The notes beneath the pieces are model-generated. The model saw only the letters and a program-made list of their open reading frames with translations, made no database searches and was not told the origin of the DNA. DNA of 64,000 nucleotides from DATKNA01 sp963786765 (lineage in GTDB: Bacteria; Actinomycetota; Actinomycetes; Actinomycetales; Kineosporiaceae): the NCBI GenBank assembly GCA_963786765.1, contig CAWBAJ010000016.1, positions 1 through 64,000 of the forward strand, written 5' to 3'. The position numbers were made by a program, and so were the translations under genes. Below, one piece after another: positions 8,875 through 16,643 of the stretch (positions are counted from its first letter, which is position 1; the number at the start of each line of letters is the position of its first letter).

Positions 8875-9642
8875 TCACAGATCGACGGACAGCGCCCGGT
8901 GATCCGAGAGCGGCAGGTGGTGCGCTGTCCCGCCGGCGTACGGGGGCAGCGGCCCGCGGCCGAGGATGTGGTCGAGCTGCCGGTCGGGGGCTTCCGCGGG
9001 GAACGTGAGCCCGGTGGCGAGGGACCGCATGCCGGTGAGGCGCACCGCCTGCGCCGGCCCCATGTTGAGGTCGCCCATGACGACCAGCCGGCCTCCCCGG
9101 GCCCGGAGCTGCGTCACCAGCCGGCGGAGTTGCAGCGCGTTCCAGCCCGGGACGAAGGACAGGTGCGTCGCCGCCACCGTCACGTCGCCGGCCGGAGTTG
9201 CCACCACTGCGGTGACGGCGACCCGCGGCTCGTCCCCCACGATGATCGGCAGCCGCCGGCTCGGGACGCGCAGTGGCACCCGGGTGCGCAGCGCCGGCAG
9301 CGGCATCCGGCGCCAGGACCGCACCGGGTAGCGGGACAGCAACGCCACCCCGTACGCGGCCGAGCCGGGCTGCTCCCTCCCGGTTGACGCGGACCAGGTC
9401 TCCCCCGGAGTCCCCGCGAGCGCCGCGACGAAGCGGTGCGAGACGGCGCCCATCGCCTCCGCGGCGACGGCGGTGAGATCGGCCCCGCCCGAGCGGGGCT
9501 GATCCCTGTCGACCTCCTGCAGGGCCAGGATGTCGGCATCCAGTTCGCGTACCGCCGCCGCGAAACGGCCGACGTCCACGCGGCCGTCACCCGGGGACCG
9601 CCCGTGCAGGATGTTGAAGGTCGCCAGCCGCATCACCGTCAT
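8875..9642 (-). CDS. Endonuclease/exonuclease/phosphatase (EEP) family protein
   Basis: The protein begins MRLATFNILHG and carries the EEP-fold signatures in order: Asn in FNILHG, Glu in ILALQEVDRDQPRSG, Asp/Asn in MGDLNMGP and the terminal SDHRALSV (Asp-His pair). These coordinate the metal and the attacking water in Mg-dependent phosphodiesterases. There is no signal peptide or nucleic-acid-binding module, so the substrate (DNA, phospholipid, inositol phosphate) is open. The start was set at the ATG at 9642 (MTVMRL...); 9633 is equally possible. The length, about 255 residues, is normal for stand-alone members. It shares its strand with the GST-like gene 60 bases away. Confidence 0.85.
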   Translation of the reverse strand: MTVMRLATFNILHGRSPGDGRVDVGRFAAAVRELDADILALQEVDRDQPRSGGADLTAVAAEAMGAVSHRFVAALAGTPGETWSASTGREQPGSAAYGVALLSRYPVRSWRRMPLPALRTRVPLRVPSRRLPIIVGDEPRVAVTAVVATPAGDVTVAATHLSFVPGWNALQLRRLVTQLRARGGRLVVMGDLNMGPAQAVRLTGMRSLATGLTFPAEAPDRQLDHILGRGPLPPYAGGTAHHLPLSDHRALSVDL

Positions 9643-9740
9643 TGTGGCCGCCGTCCCCGCGGGAGCCACCTCGCAGGAGCCCGTCGTCCGGCAGCGCATG
9701 GCTGCGCATGGCGGCGGACGGCCGCGGGTAGTCCGGGAGC

Positions 9741-10346
9741 ATGACGAGCGCGTCCGCGAGCACGACGAGCGCGAGCACTACGGACGAGGAGGGGCGCCCC
9801 CAGGAGGCGCTGAAGCGCGTGGCCGTGAGCCTGAAGCAGTCGGGGGTGCCGTTCGCGCTGGCCGGTGGCTATGCGGCCTGGGCTCACGGGGGGCCGGAAC
9901 CCGATCACGACGTGGACTTCGTCGTTTGCCTGGACGACGCCGAGCAGGCCTACGCCGCGCTCGAGGACGCCGGCCTGCGCGTCGAGCAGCCCCCCGAGGA
10001 CTGGCTGTTCAAGGTGTTCACCGACGGGACGATGGTCGACGTCGTCCACCGCCTCAACTCCTCGCCCGTCGACACCACGGTGCTGGACCGCGCGGACGAG
10101 CAGGAAGTCCTGTCGATCGTGATGCCGGTCCTCTCCGCCACCGACGTGCTCACCTCGAAGCTGAACGCGCTCGATGAGCACTACTGCGACTACAGCAAGC
10201 TGCTGCCGGTGGCACGCGCCCTGCGTGAACAGGTCGACTGGGATCGGGTGCGCCAGGACACGGAGGGGAACGACTTCGCCGCCACCGGTCTGTTCCTGCT
10301 CGACCGGCTGGGCATCGCCACCCGGAGCACGGTGGGCAGCGACTAG
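9741..10346 (+). CDS. Nucleotidyltransferase-superfamily protein
   Basis: A 201-residue protein with the Pol-beta-type nucleotidyltransferase signature: AGGYAAWAHGG followed by DHDVDFVV, which supplies the two metal-binding acidic residues, and a third acidic position in MVDVVHR. This resembles the AbiEii/MNT-like group of stand-alone nucleotidyltransferases, some of which act as toxins or defence effectors. No partner antitoxin or HEPN gene is next to it: upstream is the divergent EEP gene and downstream the converging PH-domain gene. The first 16 residues are Ser/Thr-rich and low in complexity. Function stays general. Confidence 0.7.
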   Translation: MTSASASTTSASTTDEEGRPQEALKRVAVSLKQSGVPFALAGGYAAWAHGGPEPDHDVDFVVCLDDAEQAYAALEDAGLRVEQPPEDWLFKVFTDGTMVDVVHRLNSSPVDTTVLDRADEQEVLSIVMPVLSATDVLTSKLNALDEHYCDYSKLLPVARALREQVDWDRVRQDTEGNDFAATGLFLLDRLGIATRSTVGSD

Positions 10347-10376
10347 CAGCGAGGCGGGAGCCATCCGGGGCAAGGC

Positions 10377-11021
10377 CTAGAGCGAGGCGGATCCCACGGC
10401 CACCGCGACGACGAGCACGGCGAGCAGCGCGAACGACCACCAGTGCCACCGCACCACCGGCGCCGCGTCGCCGCCCTGGCGTACGGGCGACGTCCGCCAC
10501 GCCTGCCAGGCCTCGTCGATGAACAGCTTGCACTGCATCGCGCCCGTGATGGAGGCAAGTCCCTTCGTGCGCAGCACCTCGGCGAGGTTCGGCGGTGGTG
10601 CGCCCTGCTCGCGGGCGAGGTCGGGATCGTCCTCCGTCCAGCGCCGCCGCCGTCGCGGCCGGGCGTTGCGCGACCCGGTCGCCGCCCAACTCGTGAATCG
10701 CCGGGCGGGGGTGACGAGCTCGAGCGACAGCTCGGCGTCGACACGCTCCAGCGCCCCCCACGGCACGACAGCGGTCCGGTAGGGGTTCACCAGCACCACG
10801 CCGTGGTCGCCGGTCTCGACCCGGGGGCGGATGAAGACCTCGACGGCCAGGGTGGTGATCGCGGCGGCCCACAAGAGGTCGACGACCGCGGTGCCCGTGC
10901 GCCCCGCGCGCAACCCGTCCTGCACGCTCCACAGGAGCAGGGCGTCGAGGAGGCCGATGCCGACGAGACCGATGCCGAGCAGGGAGCCCGAGCGGTACTT
11001 CCATCGGACGCCGCCAGCCAC
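10377..11021 (-). CDS. PH-domain-containing membrane protein
   Basis: A 214-residue protein with two N-terminal hydrophobic helices (about residues 12-32 and 43-58), a bacterial PH-like domain (VVLVNPYRTAVVPWGALERVDAE, broken by a basic linker with RPRRRRR), and a C-terminal helix WWSFALLAVLVVAVAVGSA. It is typical of actinobacterial PH-domain membrane proteins of unknown role. The GTG start lies 4 bases after the stop of the MFS gene at 11026, so it is the second gene of a two-gene operon. The domain call rests on layout and the central strand pattern, not on catalytic residues. Confidence 0.72.
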   Translation of the reverse strand: MAGGVRWKYRSGSLLGIGLVGIGLLDALLLWSVQDGLRAGRTGTAVVDLLWAAAITTLAVEVFIRPRVETGDHGVVLVNPYRTAVVPWGALERVDAELSLELVTPARRFTSWAATGSRNARPRRRRRWTEDDPDLAREQGAPPPNLAEVLRTKGLASITGAMQCKLFIDEAWQAWRTSPVRQGGDAAPVVRWHWWSFALLAVLVVAVAVGSASL

Positions 11022-11025
11022 CCGC

Positions 11026-12258
11026 TCATGGTGTCACCCGTTCCGACGGGACGCGGGAGGGGACCGAGCCCCTCACCACCCACGCCGCGACCGGCAGGTA
11101 GGCGAGGGCGAGCAGGGCGAAGGTGCGGGCGTGCCCGAGGGGACCGGCCAGGGCGCCGTACACCAGATAGACGGCGACCGCGGCGAGTTCGGTAGCCAGC
11201 GAGGCCACCGATGTGACGGTGGCCCGGGCCCGGCCCGTGACGGCGTCCTGCAGCCATGCGCCGACGACCACTCCGGCCAGCTGCAGAGCCCCGAAACCGG
11301 CCGCCACCGCCACGACCCCTGCGGTCACGCCGCTCGCCGCGCCGGCGGCCAGGAGCACGCCGCCGACTGCCACCAGGGCGCCGATCCGGGCGGCAGACAG
11401 GCCTGCCGCCCGGCCGGCGAGCAGGCCGCCGAGCCCGGCACCGCCCCAGAGCACGAGCTCCCACCAGGGCACCTGCCCCGTCGCGACGCCGGTGCCCCTC
11501 ACCAGCAGGGAGGTGTACTCCTCCAGCGACCCCCACAAGGCGGTGACCGCGGGCACGAGCAACACGGCGCGCCGGACCGCAGGCACCCGGGCGACCTCCC
11601 GCAGGCCTTCGCGCAGGGTGGCGACGTACCCGAGGTCGCCGACGTCGCCGGCATCGCTGCGGCCCGCGGGCGCCTCCTCCCGCCGGCGCTGCCGCCGCTG
11701 CTCGGGCAGCAGCAGGGCGGCCCCGGAGGCCAGCAGCCCGGCCGCGATGCTGCCACCGCCGAGCAGCGGGTATCCGCCCGCGTCGAAGACGGGCGCGGCC
11801 AGTGCTGTCGCGAGCACGACGGCGAGAACCGCCGCGGTGTGGCTCCGGCCGAGCACGCGCGCGTAGTCCCCGGCCGCTCCCCGGGCGTCGAGCTCGGTGT
11901 ACACGAGCGCCTCGAGCGACCCGGACACGAGCGCTCCGCGCACGCCCCAGAGCACGAAGCCGGCGGCGAACGCCCAGAACGAGGGGACGATCACCCACAG
12001 GGCGTAACCGGAGGCGCCCACGAGCGGTGCGACGACGAGCAGGGCACGTCGCGAGACGGCGTCGGCGAGTGCTCCCGACGGCACCTCGAGCACGATCCCG
12101 GTGGCGGACCAGAGAACGAAGAGCGCCGAGACCTGGACGGCGGTCAGGCCCGTGTCGGTGAACAGCAGGGCGTAGAGGGGGTAGAGCAGGACGAACTCGT
12201 CCAGGAAGGCGTAGGCGTAGAGGGTGCCGACAAGGCGGCCCGTCCCGTGCGTGGGCAT
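11026..12258 (-). CDS. MFS transporter (drug-efflux or sugar-permease type)
   Basis: A 410-residue protein with about 12 transmembrane segments. TM1 contains LYAYAFLDEFVLLYPLYALLF; the loop GALADAVSRRALL after TM2 is the major-facilitator motif A. The central loop, about residues 180-200, is short and Arg/Glu-rich. Acidic residues in TM1 (Asp, Glu) suggest proton coupling. The substrate cannot be told. The small PH-domain membrane protein follows 4 bases downstream and is probably co-expressed. A long palindrome sits about 140 bases upstream of the start. Confidence 0.85.
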   Translation of the reverse strand: MPTHGTGRLVGTLYAYAFLDEFVLLYPLYALLFTDTGLTAVQVSALFVLWSATGIVLEVPSGALADAVSRRALLVVAPLVGASGYALWVIVPSFWAFAAGFVLWGVRGALVSGSLEALVYTELDARGAAGDYARVLGRSHTAAVLAVVLATALAAPVFDAGGYPLLGGGSIAAGLLASGAALLLPEQRRQRRREEAPAGRSDAGDVGDLGYVATLREGLREVARVPAVRRAVLLVPAVTALWGSLEEYTSLLVRGTGVATGQVPWWELVLWGGAGLGGLLAGRAAGLSAARIGALVAVGGVLLAAGAASGVTAGVVAVAAGFGALQLAGVVVGAWLQDAVTGRARATVTSVASLATELAAVAVYLVYGALAGPLGHARTFALLALAYLPVAAWVVRGSVPSRVPSERVTP

Positions 12259-12400
12259 GCTGATCCGTCCGTGGGCGGGAGTGGGGGACGCGCGGAATCG
12301 CGCTCCCGGTGGCCCACGGGCACGGGGCGGTACGGATCAATGTCGGTGCATGAGGCGATGGTAACGCTGCAAGGCGGCGGTCAGGCAGTCGCTGAAGCGC

Positions 12401-12463
12401 GTTGAACATCACGGGGGACGTGACGGTGCCCCCACGGCACGTCCTGTCCCCGTGATGTTCAAC
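12401..12463. repeat. Long intergenic palindrome
   Basis: GTTGAACATCACGGGG (12401-12416) is mirrored exactly by CCCCGTGATGTTCAAC (12448-12463). The stem continues inward as GACGTG/CACGTC with a three-base bulge and then GTGCC/GGCAC, giving one highly ordered hairpin. It lies after the 3' end of the minus-strand gene at 12508-13491 and upstream of the MFS gene, so it may act as a terminator. It shares the pieces TGTCCCC and GTGAT with the palindromes at 43.2 and 52.0 kb. Confidence 0.7.
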
Positions 12464-12507
12464 GTGGAGGTTTCGACCCCTCGCCTTACCGGGCGCGCGG
12501 ATCAGGC

Positions 12508-13491
12508 TCAGGGCTTACGGCGGCGGGCGGAGGGCTTGCCGCCCTCGGTCGTGCCCTCGGTCGTGCCCTCGGTCGTGCCCTCGGTCATGCCCTCGGTCAT
12601 GCCCTCGGTCATGCCCTCGCCGACCGTCGGGGCCGAACCCTCGTCGACCCTCGTGCTGGTGTCGGGGGGAAGGTCGGTGCTGCTCGCGCCGGCGGTGTCA
12701 GTCCCATTGATCTCCGCCGTACCCAGGGCGTCGAGCACCGGATCGCCGGTGGCCTGCACCTCCGGGATGGCGTCGGCGATGGGTTCCTCGGTCACCGTCT
12801 CGGCAAGGCTCCCGGACGCCGACGAGGTCGGCTCGGTCAGCGTGCTGGGTGTCGGCTCCGGTCCTCCGGTGAAGGCGGGACCGTCGGCGTCCAGGCTGTC
12901 CCACCGGGGACCGCTGGCACGGGAGCGCTGCCACGCGGCCACCCCGGCCGCCGCAGCGGTCACCAGGATGCTGAACAGCAGGACCCTGCGGCCACGCCGC
13001 CGCGGGGCCGCAGGGGTTGCAACGGCGGTGGAGGCGTGCTCCAGGGACGCACTGATCTTCTCGGCGGCGGTGCGCTGGGCGCTCGCGCTCGCGATGGCAG
13101 CCGCGTTGACGGCGTCGACGAGCCGGGGGAGCAGGTTCTCCACGATCCGGTCGCGCGCGACGTCGACGGCCGGGACGATCCGGTCGCGGGCGGCGTCGAC
13201 GGCCGGGACGATCCGGTCGCGGGCGGCGTCGACGGCCGGTGCGGCCTTCTCCGCGGCTGCCTCCGCCTTCGGGCCCGCTGCGAGCAGCCCGCGCTCCAGC
13301 CGGGGACTTGCCCATTCGACCCCGGCAGCCACCTTCGGCGCCGCTTTCTCGGCCGCGGCGCGCGCGAGGACGACCGCCTGAGCGGCCTGCTCCTTCGCGA
13401 GCTGAGCCGCCTGCTCCGCGGCGTCCCGCACGGGGCTGCCCGCGACAGCACTCACCATGGCCACGCTGGACTTGGAGTCCTTGGACCTCAC
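12508..13491 (-). CDS. Ala-rich repeat membrane protein of unknown function
   Basis: A 327-residue protein built of an Ala-rich, probably coiled-coil N-terminal half (EQAAQLAKEQAAQAVVLARA and onward), an 11-residue repeat around ARDRIVPAVD (three copies, about residues 108-142), a basic stretch RRRGRR, one transmembrane helix (VLLFSILVTAAAAGVAAW) and an acidic Thr/Ser/Gly tail ending in six EGTT/EGMT-type 4-residue repeats and a basic SARRRKP terminus. The GTG at 13491 has the site AGGAGG four bases upstream. Similar Ala-rich proteins (DUF5324-like in layout) sit next to the cyclophilin gene in other actinobacteria, so this is probably a conserved but uncharacterised envelope-associated protein. 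Confidence 0.7.
   Translation of the reverse strand: MRSKDSKSSVAMVSAVAGSPVRDAAEQAAQLAKEQAAQAVVLARAAAEKAAPKVAAGVEWASPRLERGLLAAGPKAEAAAEKAAPAVDAARDRIVPAVDAARDRIVPAVDVARDRIVENLLPRLVDAVNAAAIASASAQRTAAEKISASLEHASTAVATPAAPRRRGRRVLLFSILVTAAAAGVAAWQRSRASGPRWDSLDADGPAFTGGPEPTPSTLTEPTSSASGSLAETVTEEPIADAIPEVQATGDPVLDALGTAEINGTDTAGASSTDLPPDTSTRVDEGSAPTVGEGMTEGMTEGMTEGTTEGTTEGTTEGGKPSARRRKP
12541..12612. repeat. 12-bp tandem repeat, six copies, inside the gene at 12508
   Basis: Three units GCCCTCGGTCGT are followed by three units GCCCTCGGTCAT without interruption; a partial seventh follows. On the minus strand they encode EGTT and EGMT blocks. The unit length is a multiple of 3, so copy-number change would not shift the frame. 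Confidence 0.9.
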
Positions 13492-13695
13492 GTCTCCTCC
13501 TCGGTCGAGCTCGTCGGCGCGCGTGCAGGGCCGGCGCCTGCTCGGGTCATCCTCTCGCGATCGAGATCCATCGCCACCCCGACCCCCGGTGCCGGTTCTC
13601 TCGGCCCGCGCGCAGGCTCCGCGGAGATGCACGGCGGAACCGCGTGGAAGACTCGGAGGCGGTACCCGAGACGACCCCCACGAGGACGGACTGCC

Positions 13696-14244
13696 GTGAC
13701 CGATCAGCTCTCGACGCCCCTGCACGCGACCCTTCACACCAACCGTGGTGACATCCGGCTGGAGCTCTTCCCCGACCACGCGCCCAAGACGGTGCGCAAC
13801 TTCGTCGAACTCGCGGAGGGGAGCCGGGAGTGGAAAGACCCCAAGACCGGCGCGTCGAAGCAGGAGCCGTTCTTCGACGGGGTCACCTTCCACCGGGTCA
13901 TCCAGGGCTTCATGATCCAGGGTGGCGACCGGCTCGGCACCGGGACGGGCGGCCCCGGGTACACCTTCGACGACGAGATCCACCCCGGCCTGGATTTCCG
14001 GGGGCCCTACGTGCTGGCCATGGCGAACGCCGGCAGCCGCGGCGGGCGTGGCACCAACGGGTCCCAGTTCTTCATCACGGTGGGCCCGACCCCGCACCTG
14101 CAGGGCAAGCACACGATCTTCGGTCAGGTCGCGGACGCCGAGAGCCGCCAGGTGGTCGACGCGATCGCCGGGACCCGCACCGGCCGTGGCGACGTGCCCG
14201 TCGAGCCCGTGGTGATCGAGAAGGTGACGGTCGAGCGCGGGTGA
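13696..14244 (+). CDS. ppiA: Peptidyl-prolyl cis-trans isomerase (cyclophilin)
   Basis: A 182-residue cytoplasmic cyclophilin that catalyses cis-trans isomerisation of Xaa-Pro bonds. Family motifs are intact: FHRVIQGFMIQGGD (catalytic Arg and binding Phe/Met/Gln), MANAGSRGGRGTNGSQFFIT and the terminal HTIFGQV. An insertion with KDPKTGASKQEPFFDG before the catalytic motif is typical of actinobacterial PpiA. The GTG start at 13696 gives the standard N-terminus. The TGA overlaps the GTG of the rhomboid gene by 4 bases (GTGA), so translation is probably coupled. The order cyclophilin, rhomboid, crgA is conserved near the origin in this phylum. Confidence 0.95.
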   Translation: MTDQLSTPLHATLHTNRGDIRLELFPDHAPKTVRNFVELAEGSREWKDPKTGASKQEPFFDGVTFHRVIQGFMIQGGDRLGTGTGGPGYTFDDEIHPGLDFRGPYVLAMANAGSRGGRGTNGSQFFITVGPTPHLQGKHTIFGQVADAESRQVVDAIAGTRTGRGDVPVEPVVIEKVTVERG

Positions 14245-15179
14245 CCACACCCCCCCAGCAGGACGCCGGGCAGGCGGTCGGGCAGGTCCCCGTCTGTCCC
14301 CGGCATCCTGACCGCGTCGCGTACGTCCGCTGCCAGCGGTGCGAGCGGCCGGTCTGCCCCGAGTGCCAGCGACCCGCTGCCGTCGGGGTGCAGTGCGTGG
14401 ACTGCGTACGCGCGCAGTCCCGCGGCATCCGCTCCGCCCGGACCGTGTTCGGCGGGGCGGCCGGCAGCGGTCGGCCGGTCGTCACGCTGGCCATCATCGG
14501 GGTCTGTGTGGTGATGTTCGCCCTGCAGTACCTGAGCCACGACCGAGTCACGGAGGCCCTGGCGTTCGACCCGCAGCTTGCGGTGGCCGAGCCGTACCGG
14601 TTCCTGACGGCGGCGTTCCTGCACTCCACCTCGTTCATCCTGCACATCGCGTTCAACCTCTACGCGCTGTGGATCGTCGGCCCGTACCTCGAGCGGCTGC
14701 TCGGGCGCACCCAGTACGCCGCGCTCTACCTGTTGGCAGCCGTCGGCGGCTCGGTCGGCTACTTCGTGCTGGTCTCGCCGTCCTCCGACAACTGGTACGT
14801 CCCGACGTTGGGCGCCTCGGGGGCGGTGTTCGGGCTGTTCGGTGCGTGGTTCGTGGTCAACCGGCGGCTCGGCCGGGACGTGACCGGGATCGTCGCGCTG
14901 GTCCTCATCAACGGCGCGCTGGGCTTCCTGCCCGGGATCGCCTGGCAGGCGCACCTCGGTGGCCTCGTCACCGGTCTGCTGATCGCGGCGGTGTTCGCCT
15001 ACCTTCCCCGCGACCGGCCGGCCCTGCGCTGGAGCGGACTCGCCGCCGTGGCCGTCGTGCTCTTGGTCGTCGTCGTGGTCCGCGTACAGACGCTTCCCGA
15101 GGGTGCCCTGGTGGTGCAGTCACTCTCCACACTGTGGACCGGCGGTGTGGATAACATCGTTGTAATTCCACAGCTGTGA
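14241..15179 (+). CDS. Rhomboid intramembrane serine protease with N-terminal zinc finger
   Basis: A 312-residue polytopic protease. Residues 19-55 hold a B-box-like zinc-binding segment (CPRHPDR..CQRCERPVCPEC..CVDC). Six or seven transmembrane segments follow. The catalytic Ser193 is in GASGAVFG and the catalytic His238 in AWQAHLGG; the HxxxN motif (His135, Asn139) that helps the oxyanion hole is also present. It cleaves single-pass membrane proteins within the bilayer; the substrate is not known. The start GTG overlaps the cyclophilin stop. The last 60 bases of the gene contain several TGTGGA hexamers reminiscent of DnaA boxes. A strong hairpin follows. Confidence 0.93.
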   Translation: MTTPPQQDAGQAVGQVPVCPRHPDRVAYVRCQRCERPVCPECQRPAAVGVQCVDCVRAQSRGIRSARTVFGGAAGSGRPVVTLAIIGVCVVMFALQYLSHDRVTEALAFDPQLAVAEPYRFLTAAFLHSTSFILHIAFNLYALWIVGPYLERLLGRTQYAALYLLAAVGGSVGYFVLVSPSSDNWYVPTLGASGAVFGLFGAWFVVNRRLGRDVTGIVALVLINGALGFLPGIAWQAHLGGLVTGLLIAAVFAYLPRDRPALRWSGLAAVAVVLLVVVVVRVQTLPEGALVVQSLSTLWTGGVDNIVVIPQL

Positions 15180-15192
15180 GCAACCCTGTGGA
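15126..15192. promoter_or_regulatory. Cluster of DnaA-box-like TGTGGA sites
   Basis: Five TGTGGA hexamers (both strands) occur within 67 bases, at 15126-15131, 15133-15138, 15146-15151, 15167-15172 and 15187-15192. The middle one extends to the perfect box TGTGGATAA (15146-15154). They span the end of the rhomboid gene and its 3' gap. DnaA binding is an inference. Confidence 0.35.
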
Positions 15193-15220
15193 GAACCGGC
15201 CACTGAGCACGCGACAGGAC

Positions 15221-15259
15221 GACGAAGGGCCCGGCCGCGTCGCGGCCGGGCCCTTCGTC
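15221..15259. terminator. Perfect bidirectional terminator hairpin
   Basis: A 19-bp perfect inverted repeat (15221-15239 and 15241-15259, beginning GACGAAGGGC) around one central base lies between the converging rhomboid and crgA genes. Such a GC-rich stem in a tail-to-tail gap is a strong candidate for termination in both directions. Confidence 0.85.
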
Positions 15260-15321
15260 CACACCTGGTACGAGGAGCAGCGGTGGTCAGCGCCGGCGGG
15301 TGGTCGACGCCGACGGGTGGG

Positions 15322-15570
15322 TCAGCGCCAGCGGGTGGTCATCGCGAAGCCGATCAGCAGCAGGCCGAAGCCGATCAGCAGGTTCCAGTGCCCGATGCCC
15401 GGGACCGGGTAGGCGGTCTGGCTGATGTAGTACACGACGACCCACAGCAGCCCGACGACCATCAGCCCCAGCATCAGCGGCACCCACCAGCGCGGGTTCG
15501 GCTTGCGGGCGGCAGCCTTCGCCGGCGGCGGGGTGAACGGCGTCTGCTTGCGGACCCTGGACTCGGGCAT
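15322..15570 (-). CDS. crgA: Cell division protein CrgA
   Basis: An 82-residue membrane protein with a basic proline-rich cytoplasmic N-terminus (RKQTPFTPPPAKAAARKPNP), two transmembrane helices (PLMLGLMVVGLLWVVVYYIS and WNLLIGFGLLLIGFAMTT) joined by the short loop QTAYPVPGIGH, and a 4-residue tail. This is the whole CrgA pattern. CrgA binds FtsZ, FtsQ, FtsI and other divisome parts and coordinates septation with wall synthesis in mycobacteria and Streptomyces. It is on the minus strand, divergent from DUF881 and converging on the rhomboid gene, the standard neighbourhood. Confidence 0.96.
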   Translation of the reverse strand: MPESRVRKQTPFTPPPAKAAARKPNPRWWVPLMLGLMVVGLLWVVVYYISQTAYPVPGIGHWNLLIGFGLLLIGFAMTTRWR

Positions 15571-15651
15571 GGTCGTGCTCCCGTTCTGTGGATCGCCGCG
15601 GCCGCGGCAGGAGGTCGGCTACCGGCGACGTCGCGTGTCGCCTCCACGGGT

Positions 15652-15657
15652 TAGCGT
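15652..15657 (+). promoter_or_regulatory. Predicted -10 element (TAGCGT) upstream of DUF881
   Basis: TAGCGT lies in the divergent gap between crgA and the DUF881 gene, about 65 bases upstream of the latter's GTG, matching TANNNT. No -35 was recognised. Confidence 0.3.
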
Positions 15658-15723
15658 AGTCCCGTCCGGAAGGCGGGGGCCCCAGGGACTCGGAAGCACT
15701 GGGCGAGCGACGACGGGAGGGCC

Positions 15724-16551
15724 GTGCGGGGCCTGCCACTGCGGGTGAGACCGGCGAACCTGGGCGTCTTCGCCGTGCTCGTCGTCGCCGGGCTGCTCTT
15801 CGTGGTCAGCGCCACCACCGCAAGGGGGACGCAGCTGCGCACCGACCGCGGCGACGCTGTCGGTTTCGTCCGCGGCGAGCAGGCCCGGTACGCCGCGAAG
15901 CTCGACGAGCTCGCCCGGTTGCGTCGCGAGGTGGATGAACGGACGCGCGCCGAGGCCGGCGGCAGCGCGGTGGTCAGCCGTCTCAAGACCAGCGCGGACG
16001 CGCTCTCGCCACAGGCGGGTCTGCAGCCGGTGACGGGGCCGGCGCTGACCGTCGTCCTGGACGACGCCCCCCGCAGGGGCGCCCTCCCGGGCAGCGCTCG
16101 GCCGGACGACCTCGTCGTCCATCAGCAGGACGTGCAGGCGGTGGTCAATGCCCTCTGGCTCGGCGGCGCCGAGGCGATGATGCTCATGGACCAGCGGGTC
16201 ATCTCGACCAGCGCGGTGCGCTGCGTCGGGAACACCCTCCTCCTGCAGGGCCGGGTCTACTCGCCGCCCTACCGGATCACCGCCATCGGGAACCTGCAGA
16301 CGATGCGGACCGCTCTCGACGACTCCGCCGCCGTGCAGATCTACCGGGAGTTCGTGAACGTCTTCCAGCTGGGCTACGACGTCAGGGACTCCGGAGAGAC
16401 CACCTTCCCGGCGTTCACCGGCAGCCTCGACCTGCGCTACGCCAAGCCGCTCCCCGTCGCGTCCCCCAGCCCGTCCGCCGACGCGTCCGGCAGCCCGTCC
16501 GGCGGCGGAGCCGGCCCGTCCGGCGCGGCGACACCGTCCGGCACTCCTTGA
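15724..16551 (+). CDS. DUF881 domain membrane protein
   Basis: A 275-residue protein with one N-terminal membrane anchor (LGVFAVLVVAGLLFVVSATTA), a coiled segment (LDELARLRREVDERTRAEA) and a DUF881 core with GPALTVVLDDAP, QQDVQAVVNALWLGGAEAMMLMDQR and YSPPYRITAIG. The C-terminus is a Ser/Pro/Gly-rich tail. The family is found beside division and wall genes in Gram-positive bacteria and is thought to be extracytoplasmic; its role is unknown. The GTG start is preceded by GGGAGGG. In many relatives a class E sortase gene lies between DUF881 and trpG; it is absent here. Confidence 0.9.
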   Translation: MRGLPLRVRPANLGVFAVLVVAGLLFVVSATTARGTQLRTDRGDAVGFVRGEQARYAAKLDELARLRREVDERTRAEAGGSAVVSRLKTSADALSPQAGLQPVTGPALTVVLDDAPRRGALPGSARPDDLVVHQQDVQAVVNALWLGGAEAMMLMDQRVISTSAVRCVGNTLLLQGRVYSPPYRITAIGNLQTMRTALDDSAAVQIYREFVNVFQLGYDVRDSGETTFPAFTGSLDLRYAKPLPVASPSPSADASGSPSGGGAGPSGAATPSGTP

Positions 16552-16643
16552 CCCCCGCCTCCTGAGCCCGTGCGACAGGGCGCGCGACAGGCTCGTGCGA
16601 CCATGGCCGGGTCCGCTCGCGCCGACCCGTCCGGTGGTGACCC

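Noticed and set aside
9741..10346. Nucleotidyltransferase as half of an AbiE or MNT/HEPN toxin system
   Set aside because: No antitoxin or HEPN gene adjoins; both neighbours are on the other strand and unrelated.
15126..15192. The DnaA-box cluster as oriC itself
   Set aside because: dnaA and dnaN are not adjacent, and there is no AT-rich unwinding region; only a secondary site is plausible.
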